DNA of 64,000 bases from Reyranella massiliensis 521 (GTDB lineage: Bacteria; Pseudomonadota; Alphaproteobacteria; Reyranellales; Reyranellaceae), in NCBI RefSeq assembly GCF_000312425.1, contig NZ_HE997181.1, positions 3,315,044 to 3,379,043 on the forward strand, written 5' to 3'. Of this stretch, positions 55,701 to 63,333 are shown piece by piece; the stretch's first letter is position 1; each line of letters starts with the position of its first letter. The notes under the pieces are model-generated. The model made no database searches, was not told where the DNA came from, and saw only the letters and a list, made by a program, of their open reading frames with translations. The translations under genes were made by a program, and so were the position numbers.

Positions 55701-56663
55701 ATGTTGATCAAGCGCAGACGAGGCTGGGAACTGCCGGAAGCCGCGGCGACGTCCGAGAGCCGCTATCTGCAGCGCCGCGAACTGGTGCGTTCCATGGGCC
55801 TCGGCGCTGCGGCACTGGCATTGCCGGGCACGGCTTTCGCGCAGGGCAAGGCGGCCGATCCGTCGGCCAGCCTCTATCCGGCGAAGCGCAACGACAAGTA
55901 CGGCGTGCCGACGCCGATGACGGCCGAGAAGCAGGCCACGACCTACAACAACTTCTACGAGTTCGGCACCGACAAGAGCATCTTGCGGGACGCGCAGAAG
56001 CTCGAAGTACGGCCCTGGACGATCAAGGTCGGTGGCATGGTCGAGAAGCCGTTCGAGATCGGCATCGACGATCTCCTGGCCAAGGTGCAGCTCGAGGAGC
56101 GTGTCTATCGCCATCGCTGCGTCGAAACCTGGTCGATGATCGTGCCATGGAGCGGCTTCCCCGTGCGCTCGCTGGTCGAGGTCTGCAAGCCGCTCAGCAG
56201 CGCCAAGTTCATCGTCATGAAGACGCTCAGCAATCCGTCGGTCATGCACGAGCAGCGCGACCTGCTCTATCCCTGGCCCTACACCGAAGGCCTGGCGATG
56301 GACGAGGCCATGAACGACCTCGCCTTCATCGCGACAGGCCTCTACGGCAAGCCGATCCACAAGCAGAATGGCGCCCCGCTGCGCCTCGTGGCGCCGTGGA
56401 AGTACGGCTTCAAGAACGTGAAGTCGATCGTCAGCGTCGAGTTCACCGACAAGAAGCCCGTCTCGTTCTGGGAGAAGCTGCAGTCCAGCGAGTACGGCTT
56501 CTGGGCGAACGTGAACCCGCAGGTCCCGCATCCGCGCTGGAGCCAGGCCACCGAGAAGCCGCTCGGCAGCAGCGAGCGCATCCCGACCCTGCTCTACAAC
56601 GGCTACGCGGAGTTCGTGGCCGGCCTCTACGCCGACCGCAAGGCGGAAAAGCTCTTCATGTAG
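55701..56663 (+). CDS. msrP: Periplasmic methionine sulfoxide reductase catalytic subunit MsrP (YedY)
   Basis: Molybdopterin enzyme that reduces methionine sulfoxide in exported proteins. 320 residues from ATG 55701 with AGGAG upstream. The Tat signal is LQRRELVRSMGLGAAALALPG. The Mo-binding cysteine is Cys140 in YRHRCVETWSMIVPWSGF, and LVAPWKYGFKNVKSI is the typical pterin-side motif. The haem-binding membrane partner MsrQ (YedZ), which usually supplies electrons, is not next to it in this window. The two thioredoxin-like proteins upstream could be related to its electron supply. Confidence 0.95.
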   Translation: MLIKRRRGWELPEAAATSESRYLQRRELVRSMGLGAAALALPGTAFAQGKAADPSASLYPAKRNDKYGVPTPMTAEKQATTYNNFYEFGTDKSILRDAQKLEVRPWTIKVGGMVEKPFEIGIDDLLAKVQLEERVYRHRCVETWSMIVPWSGFPVRSLVEVCKPLSSAKFIVMKTLSNPSVMHEQRDLLYPWPYTEGLAMDEAMNDLAFIATGLYGKPIHKQNGAPLRLVAPWKYGFKNVKSIVSVEFTDKKPVSFWEKLQSSEYGFWANVNPQVPHPRWSQATEKPLGSSERIPTLLYNGYAEFVAGLYADRKAEKLFM

Positions 56664-56757
56664 CCACCTCCCCGGGCGTGAGCGTTACCCTCGCCTTTGC
56701 CTCGGCGTGCCGGCCCGGTAAAACGGAGATCGAGCCGTCAGGGCTGGTGGAGGAAAC

Positions 56758-57729
56758 GTGAAAATCAATCGTCGTTCGACCCTCGCCGGTGCAGCCGCAC
56801 TGGCGACCGCGCCATTTGCAAAAGCGGCTTTCGCCCAGGCGTTTCCCAGCAAGCCGATCAAGATCGTCGTGCCGTTCGCGGCCGGTAGTGCCACCGATCT
56901 CACGGCGCGTGGGCTCGGCGCCAAGCTGCAGGACATCCTCAAGCAGCCGGTCGTGATCGACAACAAGCCCGGCGCCAGCGGCCAGCTCGGCGCCTCTGCC
57001 GTCGCGACCGCCCCGGCCGACGGCTACACGCTGCTGATGGGCACCAACACCACGAACGCCGCCAACGGCGCGCTGTTCAAGAAGCTCAGCTACGACATCG
57101 AGAAGGACTTCGCGCCGATCATGCGCTGCGTAATGGGCGTCAACGCGCTGGTCGTGAACAACGACCTGCCGGTGAAGACTGTTGCCGAGCTGATCGACTA
57201 TGCCAAGAAGAATCCCGGCAAGCTCAACTACGCCGAGGCCAGCGCCTCGCAACGCCTCTCCGGCGAGATGTTCAACAAGCTGGCCGGCGTGAAGATTGAG
57301 CGCGTGCCCTACAAGGCGAGCCCGCAGGCGCTGGGCGATGTCGCCGCCGGTCAGGTGCAGGTCATGTTCCCCGACCTGCCGCAGGCGCTGACGCAGATCG
57401 AGGCCGGCCGCGTACGCGGCCTGGCCACCACCGGCCCCAAGCGCACCTCGGTCACGCCCAATCTCCCGGCGATCGCCGAGACCGTGCCGGGCTATTCGTT
57501 GGTCTATTGGCTGGCCGTCTTCGCGCCGGCTGCTACGCCCAAGGACGTGCAGAAGGCTCTGGCCGATGCCATCGCCGAGGCGCTGAAGGATCCTGCCACG
57601 GCCAAGGCCATGACTCAGGGCCGCATGGAGATAGCGCCGCTGCCGCTCGACCAGTTCGCCGACTACGTGAAGAGCGAGACGGCCTGGTGGACCAAGGAGA
57701 TCAAGGCGGCAGGGATCGAGCCAGAGTAA
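56758..57729 (+). CDS. Bug/TctC-family tripartite tricarboxylate transporter binding protein
   Basis: Periplasmic solute-binding protein of the Bug family, usually binding organic acids. 323 residues from a GTG at 56758 directly after GGAGGAAAC. The signal peptide (RRSTLAGAAALATAPFAKAAFAQ) has a twin arginine. The family core is FPSKPIKIVVPFAAGSATDLTAR, then VVIDNKPGASGQLGASAVA and DGYTLLMGTNTT. As is common for Bug proteins, no TctA/TctB membrane genes are near. It precedes acyl-CoA catabolism genes, hinting at an aromatic or branched acid ligand. Confidence 0.95.
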   Translation: MKINRRSTLAGAAALATAPFAKAAFAQAFPSKPIKIVVPFAAGSATDLTARGLGAKLQDILKQPVVIDNKPGASGQLGASAVATAPADGYTLLMGTNTTNAANGALFKKLSYDIEKDFAPIMRCVMGVNALVVNNDLPVKTVAELIDYAKKNPGKLNYAEASASQRLSGEMFNKLAGVKIERVPYKASPQALGDVAAGQVQVMFPDLPQALTQIEAGRVRGLATTGPKRTSVTPNLPAIAETVPGYSLVYWLAVFAPAATPKDVQKALADAIAEALKDPATAKAMTQGRMEIAPLPLDQFADYVKSETAWWTKEIKAAGIEPE

Positions 57730-57747
57730 CGGGCCGGAGTGAACGTC

Positions 57748-58509
57748 ATGAGCAAGGTCATCATCGACAAGAACGGCCCGGTCAAAACCATCTGGATGAA
57801 CCGGCCGGAAAAGCGCAACGCTCTCGACAGCGAGTTGCTGCAGGCCATGATCGAAGCGTTGCGTGCGCCGGTGGCACCTGAGGACCGCGTCGTCGTGATC
57901 CGCGGCAAGGGCGATGTGTTCTGCGCCGGCCTCGACATGGCCGAGCGTCGCGAGACGATTGGCTCGGGCAGCGCCAGTGGCATTGAGGTCATGCTGCGCG
58001 CCATCGAACTCTGCCCGTTGCCTGTCGTGGCCGTCGTGCAGGGCGACGCTATCGCCGGCGGCAACGAACTGGCGCTGCATTGCGACCTGGTCGTGGCGAG
58101 CCAGAAGGCGCGCTTCGGCATGTCGCTGGCGCAGGTCGGGCTCGCGCCCAACTGGTTCCTGGCCAAGAAGCTGATGGAAGTGCTGGGCCCGGTCACGACC
58201 CGCGAGATGCTGCTGCTGGGCGATCCCCTGCCCTCGACCAAGCTGCACGCGCTGGGATTGATCGCCCGCTGCGTCCCAGCCGCCGAACTCGAAGCCGAGG
58301 CGTCGAAAGTGATCGACCGGCTGGCCGCCAATGCGCCGCTGTCGCTGAAAGCCATGAAGGCGCTGACGGTAAAGCAGCTCGAGTTCCGCGACGGCATCAA
58401 GCATGACGATGTCGATGCGCTGGTCCAGGCGGCGATGAAGAGCCAGGACGCGCAGGAAGGCATGAAGGCCAGGCTCGAGAAGCGCACCGCGAAGTTCCAG
58501 GGCCACTAG
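57748..58509 (+). CDS. Enoyl-CoA hydratase/isomerase family protein
   Basis: Crotonase-fold enzyme acting on an acyl-CoA, 253 residues from ATG 57748 with GGAG upstream (a GTG at 57739 is less likely). The CoA-binding and oxyanion regions are NRPEKRNALDSELLQAM, GKGDVFCAGLDMAE and VVQGDAIAGGNELALHCDLVVAS. At the places of the two catalytic glutamates of hydratases I see Glu in GNELALH but not a clear second one, so isomerase, hydrolase or lyase activity is possible. It lies in a row with acyl-CoA dehydrogenase and CoA-transferase genes. Confidence 0.9.
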   Translation: MSKVIIDKNGPVKTIWMNRPEKRNALDSELLQAMIEALRAPVAPEDRVVVIRGKGDVFCAGLDMAERRETIGSGSASGIEVMLRAIELCPLPVVAVVQGDAIAGGNELALHCDLVVASQKARFGMSLAQVGLAPNWFLAKKLMEVLGPVTTREMLLLGDPLPSTKLHALGLIARCVPAAELEAEASKVIDRLAANAPLSLKAMKALTVKQLEFRDGIKHDDVDALVQAAMKSQDAQEGMKARLEKRTAKFQGH

Positions 58510-58512
58510 CCC

Positions 58513-58854
58513 GTGTCCATCCGGCTTCGCCTCGACAAGCCCTGGCGGCCGCTCGCCGCGGAAGAGATCGCCCGCCTGCCCGGCCAGCTCGGCATCTACC
58601 AGATCGCCGACGCCAAGGGCGCGATCCTCTACATCGGCCAGGCCGGCGCGCGCGCGCCGTTCGGCTTGCGCAGCGAGTTGCAGCGCGAGCTGGCCGAGCG
58701 CGGCGCCGGTTGCCAGTTCCGCGTCGAAGTGAACATGCAGTATCGCTCGCGCTGGTTCGAACTGCTGATGGTCCACAAGGCCGACCACGGCGCTCTGCCG
58801 CCCGACAACGCCAAGAACCCGCCGCCCAATCTCGGACGGCTCAGCCCTGCCTGA
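58513..58854 (+). CDS. Small GIY-YIG-like domain protein
   Basis: 113 residues from a GTG at 58513, 3 bases after the hydratase gene. The pattern GIYQI (27-31) then ILYIGQAG (38-45) and Arg53 fits the GIY-YIG nuclease fold in a minimal form. A catalytic Glu further on is not evident, so nuclease activity is doubtful. Similar small proteins of unknown function occur in acyl-CoA clusters. The gene is tightly packed between two metabolic genes and has normal codon use, so it is very likely expressed. Confidence 0.6.
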   Translation: MSIRLRLDKPWRPLAAEEIARLPGQLGIYQIADAKGAILYIGQAGARAPFGLRSELQRELAERGAGCQFRVEVNMQYRSRWFELLMVHKADHGALPPDNAKNPPPNLGRLSPA

Positions 58855-58879
58855 AGAGGCCACCCAAAGAGGCCAGTAG

Positions 58880-60046
58880 ATGGACTTCGAACCGAACTCC
58901 GAACAGCAGATGCTGATCGACCAGGTCAGGCGCTACGTGCGGGAAGAGATCATTCCCCTCGAAGCCAGGCTCGACCCGGACGCGTCGGAGCTGGCGCCGG
59001 AAGATCACGCGCGGCTGGTCGAGAAGACCAAGGCGATGGGTCTGTTCGGCATCGACATTCCCAAGGAATTCGGCGGTCCCGACATCGACATCGTGACACG
59101 CACCCTGCTCGCCATCGAAATGGCGCAGCATCGCGCCGGCCTTTACGTGCCCTGCTACGGCACCTTCGGCGGGGCCGGCCTCGCCCAGATCTTCGAGGCC
59201 AACGACGATCAGAAGGAGCGCTATCTCTACCCGACCCTGCGCGGCGAAAAGAAAGCCTTCTTCGGCCTGACCGAGCCGTCCGGCGGCAGCGATCCGGCGC
59301 GCGCCATCCAGACCAAGGCCGAGCGCAAGGACAATGGCTGGGTATTGAACGGCGCCAAGATCTTCATCTCCAATGCCGACCGCGCGCAGTACGGCATCGT
59401 CTTTGCCCGTACAGACGCCTCGAAGGGCCGCGCCGGCATCACCTGTTTCATCGTCGATTCCGACACGCCGGGCTTCCATGTGCGAAGGGTCGTGCACACG
59501 CTGCGGTCCTCGCACTACGCCACTGAACTCGAATTCAAGGATTGCTGGGTCTCCGACCATCAGGTCCTGGGCGAGGTCAACAAGGGTTTCGCCGTCGCCA
59601 ACGACCGGCTGACCCGCCAGCGCATCCCCTATGCCGCGGGCTGTATCGGCGTCGCCATCGCCGCCCACGAAATGGCGATCGAATGGGCCAAGATGCGCTC
59701 GACCTTCGGCGAGAAACTTGCCAACCGCCAGGCCGTGCAGTGGATGCTGGTCGACAACGAGATCGACATCCGCACCGCGCGCCACTTCACGCTCGAAGCT
59801 GCGGAAAAAGCGCGGCAGGGCGTGCCATTCCGTACCGAAGCCGCCATCGCCAAGCTGACCGCCTCGGAAGGCGGCGGCCGCGTCGTCGACCGGGCGATGC
59901 AGATCCATGGCGGCATGGGCATGACCAAGGACCTGCCGCTCGAACGCTGGTATCGCGAGATGCGCATCCGGCGCGTCGGCGAGGGACCGAGCGAAGTGCA
60001 GCGCATGGTGATCGCGCGCGAGATTTTGGGAAGCAATCTGCGATGA
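58880..60046 (+). CDS. Acyl-CoA dehydrogenase
   Basis: FAD enzyme that desaturates an acyl-CoA, 388 residues, ATG 58880, normal length. Seen are GLFGIDIPKEFGGPDID, FFGLTEPSGGSDPARAIQT and NGAKIFISNADRAQYGIVFARTD (flavin and substrate region), and IHGGMGMTKDLPLERWYREMRIRRVGEGPSEVQ at the C-terminus. The usual catalytic-base Glu of medium-chain enzymes is expected in the last region, where GEGPSEVQ is seen. Substrate unknown. The stop overlaps the CoA-transferase start (ATGA). Confidence 0.95.
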   Translation: MDFEPNSEQQMLIDQVRRYVREEIIPLEARLDPDASELAPEDHARLVEKTKAMGLFGIDIPKEFGGPDIDIVTRTLLAIEMAQHRAGLYVPCYGTFGGAGLAQIFEANDDQKERYLYPTLRGEKKAFFGLTEPSGGSDPARAIQTKAERKDNGWVLNGAKIFISNADRAQYGIVFARTDASKGRAGITCFIVDSDTPGFHVRRVVHTLRSSHYATELEFKDCWVSDHQVLGEVNKGFAVANDRLTRQRIPYAAGCIGVAIAAHEMAIEWAKMRSTFGEKLANRQAVQWMLVDNEIDIRTARHFTLEAAEKARQGVPFRTEAAIAKLTASEGGGRVVDRAMQIHGGMGMTKDLPLERWYREMRIRRVGEGPSEVQRMVIAREILGSNLR

Positions 60047-61170
60047 ACACACCCTCAGGGCCGCTGGCCGGCATCAAGGTCGTCGAATTCGGCCAGAACC
60101 TCGCCGGCCCCTACTGTGGCCAGATCCTGGCCTTCCTCGGCGCCGAGGTGGTGAAGATCGAACGGCCCGAAGGCGACGATGCCCGCAAATGGGGGCCTCC
60201 TTTCGTGGAGGGCGATGCGACGGGCTTCATCGCGCTCAATCGCGGCAAGAAATCGATCACCTGCGACCTCGCCGACCCGAAGCAGCGCGAGACGTTGATC
60301 GAACGCATCGGCGCGGCCGATGTCTTCGTGCATAACCTGCGGGCCGACGTGCCGGCCAAGTTCGGCTTCGATGGCGCCACGCTGACCAAGCGCTTTCCCC
60401 GTCTGATCTATGCCGATCTCGGCGCCTTCGGCCATGCCGGTCCATGGAAGGACCGGCCGGGCTACGAGCCAATCATTCAGGCGGTCGCGGGCCTCATTTC
60501 CCTTAACGGCGACCCGACCGGGCCCGAGGCCCGGATTGGCGTCTCGATCATCGACCTCTCGACCGGCATGTGGACGGCGATCGGCGTGCTGGCGGCGCTG
60601 GCCAAGCGCACCGCGACCGGCCAGGGCAGCCTGGTCAACACCTCGCTGTTCGAGAGCGGCCTGATGTGGGCCTCGAACCATGTCGCGGGCTGGTCGGTGA
60701 CCGGCCGGATGCCGCCGCGCCAGGGGACCGGCCATCCCTCGCTCACGCCCTACCAGGCGTTCGAATGCAGCGACGGGCCGCTGATGATCTGCCCGGGCAA
60801 CGACCGGCTGTGGCGCAAGTTCGCCGAAGCGCTGGGCCACCCCGAATGGCCGGACGAGGAGCGTTTCAAGACCAACGTGCAGCGCTCGGAACGGCGCGAG
60901 TTGCTGCTCGGCATGATCGCCGACATCATGAAGAAAGAAAGCCGCGCTCATTGGTCGGCCAAGCTCGACGCTCTGGGCGTGCCCAACGGGCCGTTGAATT
61001 CGGTGCCACAGGTCATGGAACTGGCCCAGGTCGCCGCGCTCGGCATGTTTGCGCAGCCCTATGCCGGTTCGAATGCCCTCTTCCACGGCCTGCCGCTCAG
61101 CATCGACGGCGAGCGGGCCGGCGGCGCCGAGAAGGCGCCGAAGATCGGCGAACACAACGGGAAGGTTTAG
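60043..61170 (+). CDS. CaiB/BaiF family (class III) CoA-transferase
   Basis: CoA-transferase moving CoA between carboxylic acids, 375 residues from ATG 60043, overlapping the acyl-CoA dehydrogenase stop. The N-terminus is GIKVVEFGQNLAGPYCGQILAFLGAEVVKIERP, and GDDARKWGPPF, LNRGKKSI and the catalytic Asp region GVSIIDLSTGMW follow. It probably activates the acid that the dehydrogenase and hydratase then process. It ends convergent with the DUF6492 gene, overlapping by 4 bases. Confidence 0.95.
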   Translation: MNTPSGPLAGIKVVEFGQNLAGPYCGQILAFLGAEVVKIERPEGDDARKWGPPFVEGDATGFIALNRGKKSITCDLADPKQRETLIERIGAADVFVHNLRADVPAKFGFDGATLTKRFPRLIYADLGAFGHAGPWKDRPGYEPIIQAVAGLISLNGDPTGPEARIGVSIIDLSTGMWTAIGVLAALAKRTATGQGSLVNTSLFESGLMWASNHVAGWSVTGRMPPRQGTGHPSLTPYQAFECSDGPLMICPGNDRLWRKFAEALGHPEWPDEERFKTNVQRSERRELLLGMIADIMKKESRAHWSAKLDALGVPNGPLNSVPQVMELAQVAALGMFAQPYAGSNALFHGLPLSIDGERAGGAEKAPKIGEHNGKV

Positions 61171-62045
61171 CCGGCGAAGCTCAGGCAGTAGTCCCGCACC
61201 TGGTCGAGCGGGATGCGGGCATGGCTCTGGACGATGATGAACTTGCCGCCGGGGTCGGTGCCGTTGGGCAATCGCACGAGGCGCTCGAAATCGTCGGCGC
61301 CCCAGACGCAGGACCGTTCGGAGAAAAGATGGATGTCGGCCGAGTAACAGCTGTCCCATTCGGCGTGATAGTCGAACAGGGTGCCGTTGATCTCGGCGGC
61401 GCTGGTATAGAGCGAGTATTCCGTCCAGGCGGTATTGAGCGGCGACCGCAGCTTCCACCAGACCAGCGCCGATATCGGATCTAGGTAGCGGCCCCGCAGG
61501 CGCTCCAGGGTCTGCGCCGCCAGGTCGCCGTGCAGGATGTTCGGCGTCACCGACAGCCCATGCGACTTGGGATCGTAGGGAACGCCGATGACCTTGGAAG
61601 CCTGCTGCCACCAGCCGTGATGGCGCTTGGGCTCCCAGCGCGAAAGCGCACGATTATGTTCCAGGAAGCTCTGCGAATCGAAGTCACCGACACAGCAGAC
61701 GTCGGAATCGAGCGTCAGGTAGCCGCCGAAACCCAAAAGGGTCGGTACGTGCAGCTTCAGGATCTGCTGACGATACCAGCCGGTCAGCAGGTAGAACGGA
61801 CTGAACGCCGGAACGAAGTCGCTTTCGGGCCGAACCGACACCTCGATGTTAGGAAACCGCGGCAGGCTCTGGCGCAGAAGGCTGGCGTCCCGGTTCGGGG
61901 CGATGATCAGCAACTCGAACGGCTTGCTGTCGATCCAGTGCTTGGCCAGCGATTCAATGAGAAGGCCGGCACGCTCCAAATCGCCCCGACGCTTTATGTT
62001 GCGCAGGGCCAGCGGAAGGATGCCTTGGCGAATCTCGGAAAACAT
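61167..62045 (-). CDS. DUF6492-family glycosyltransferase-like protein
   Basis: 292 residues from ATG 62045. The fold looks like a GT-A glycosyltransferase: LLIIAPNRDASLLRQSL, GWYRQQILKLHVPTLLG and TLDSDVCCVGDF, whose Asp-Ser-Asp is a DxD-type metal and sugar-nucleotide motif. These match the DUF6492 pattern as I know it. The first 25 residues are basic. No genes for a polysaccharide are around it, so acceptor and donor are unknown. A structural homologue without activity is possible. Confidence 0.7.
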   Translation of the reverse strand: MFSEIRQGILPLALRNIKRRGDLERAGLLIESLAKHWIDSKPFELLIIAPNRDASLLRQSLPRFPNIEVSVRPESDFVPAFSPFYLLTGWYRQQILKLHVPTLLGFGGYLTLDSDVCCVGDFDSQSFLEHNRALSRWEPKRHHGWWQQASKVIGVPYDPKSHGLSVTPNILHGDLAAQTLERLRGRYLDPISALVWWKLRSPLNTAWTEYSLYTSAAEINGTLFDYHAEWDSCYSADIHLFSERSCVWGADDFERLVRLPNGTDPGGKFIIVQSHARIPLDQVRDYCLSFAG

Positions 62046-62176
62046 CAGTGATCGAGCCTGAAGCTACATATGGTTAGCGGTTACAGCCACATCAATTGGT
62101 GGTTTGTGCGTCAAACACCCCCAATCAGCGGCACTTCGCCCCACAAGGAAATCACCAGGTCGCAGCCACCACGACG

Positions 62177-62207
62177 AAAAAAAGACGCCGGGCACTGAGG
62201 CCCGGCG
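62177..62207 (-). terminator. Rho-independent terminator on the minus strand
   Basis: Reading leftward, CGCCGGGC (62207-62200) pairs with GCCCGGCG (62193-62186) around a 6-base loop, followed by a run of seven Ts (complement of A at 62183-62177). It would end transcripts coming from the LysR gene or from a small transcript started within 62210-62412. Confidence 0.85.
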
Positions 62208-62412
62208 AGTCAAACAGGGAGGCTTCACGTCTGGGAGACGTGGGATCATGAGGATCCCGAGTTTCGAACGCGATCAGCCGAAACCTTTCGTGTCGAAGAC
62301 CTGCCTCTAAATTAGGCCTCGTGCGCCGGATTGGTAGAGGTGAAGTAAAGGACACTGGCATGCGACGAACGCATGCCTTTCAACAGCTGTGCATTCCTGC
62401 AGATCTCGCGCT
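62208..62412 (-). other. Hairpin-rich intergenic stretch, possible LysR 3' UTR or small RNA
   Basis: 205 bases between the terminator at 62177 and the LysR stop, without a supportable gene. Three hairpins are seen: CACGTCT-GGG-AGACGTG (62226-62242), the overlapping GGGATC-ATGAG-GATCCC (62242-62258), and GGCATGCG-ACGAA-CGCATGCC (62357-62377). With the terminator this makes a structured transcript of about 235 bases on the minus strand. Whether it is an independent RNA or an untranslated tail is open. The remaining 62046-62176 holds the DUF6492 upstream region with nothing I can name. Confidence 0.4.
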
Positions 62413-63303
62413 TCAAAATCGTGTCTCTGCCACCTTTCGCAGAAGGAAATCACGGAACACGGCAATGCGCTTGGAGTGCCGCAGTTCCTCGGGATAAGTG
62501 AAATATACATCTGTCGTACGGACATTGAGGTCCGGCAGCAGTATCTCGAGCTTGGTCGACTCGCGCGCGAGATAATCCGGCAGCGAAGCGATCCCCAACC
62601 CGGATTCGACGGCGCGGAAGATGCCGTAGACGTTGTTCACGCGCAGCACCACGGTGCGGCCGGTCTGGTCGAGATTGCCCTCGCGCAGCAGCCAGTTCAC
62701 GTCCTGGACCGGGGAGCGCGCATCCTCACCGAAGATGATCAGCCGATGCTGGTCGAGTTCTTCGATGGTCGCGGGCTTGCCGTACTTCTGCACATATCCA
62801 TGCGAGGCATAGACGTGGCTGCGCACCGTGAGCAGATGGCGCTGCACTAGGCCCGGCTGACGCGGCATGACCATCCGGATCGCCACGTCGGCCTCGCGCA
62901 TGCCGAGGTCGAGTTCGTTGTCGGAAAGCACGAGACTGACGTCGATCTCAGGGTACAGCGCAATGAACTCGTGCATCTGCGCGGTGAGCCAGGTCGAGCC
63001 AAACCCGATCGTCGTCGTGATCTTCAGTCGGCCGGCCGGCTTGTCCTGGTTGGCGCGCAGCAATGCCTCGGCCGTGTTGACCTTGGCCGCCATGTCGCGC
63101 GCCGTACGGTAGAGCAGCTCGCCCTGCTCCGTGAGAATGAGACCGCGGGCATGGCGATGGAACAGCATGACGCCAAGCTGCTCCTCCAGCGCGCCGATCT
63201 GACGCGAGATCGCCGACTGGCTGAGCTTCAGCGCTTCGCCGGCATGCGTGAAGCTGCCGGCATCCGCCACGGCCTGGAAGATCCGCAGCTTGTCCCAGTC
63301 CAT
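62413..63303 (-). CDS. LysR-family transcriptional regulator
   Basis: Regulator of 296 residues. I choose the ATG at 63303 because GGGGAGG lies 7-8 bases before it; the ATG at 63309 is only one base from that site. The winged helix-turn-helix is LRIFQAVADAGSFTHAGEALKLSQSAISRQIGALE, followed by the effector domain (GRLKITTTIGFGSTWLTAQM). It lies 30 bases after trxB in the same direction, an arrangement common in alphaproteobacteria, so it may be co-transcribed with trxB. The target is unknown. Confidence 0.95.
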   Translation of the reverse strand: MDWDKLRIFQAVADAGSFTHAGEALKLSQSAISRQIGALEEQLGVMLFHRHARGLILTEQGELLYRTARDMAAKVNTAEALLRANQDKPAGRLKITTTIGFGSTWLTAQMHEFIALYPEIDVSLVLSDNELDLGMREADVAIRMVMPRQPGLVQRHLLTVRSHVYASHGYVQKYGKPATIEELDQHRLIIFGEDARSPVQDVNWLLREGNLDQTGRTVVLRVNNVYGIFRAVESGLGIASLPDYLARESTKLEILLPDLNVRTTDVYFTYPEELRHSKRIAVFRDFLLRKVAETRF

Positions 63304-63333
63304 TTCCATGCCTCCCCTGCCTCTCCGCGCGGC

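Noticed and set aside
61480-62045. DUF6492 gene as part of a polysaccharide locus
   Set aside because: No other glycosyltransferase, flippase or polymerase gene lies nearby.
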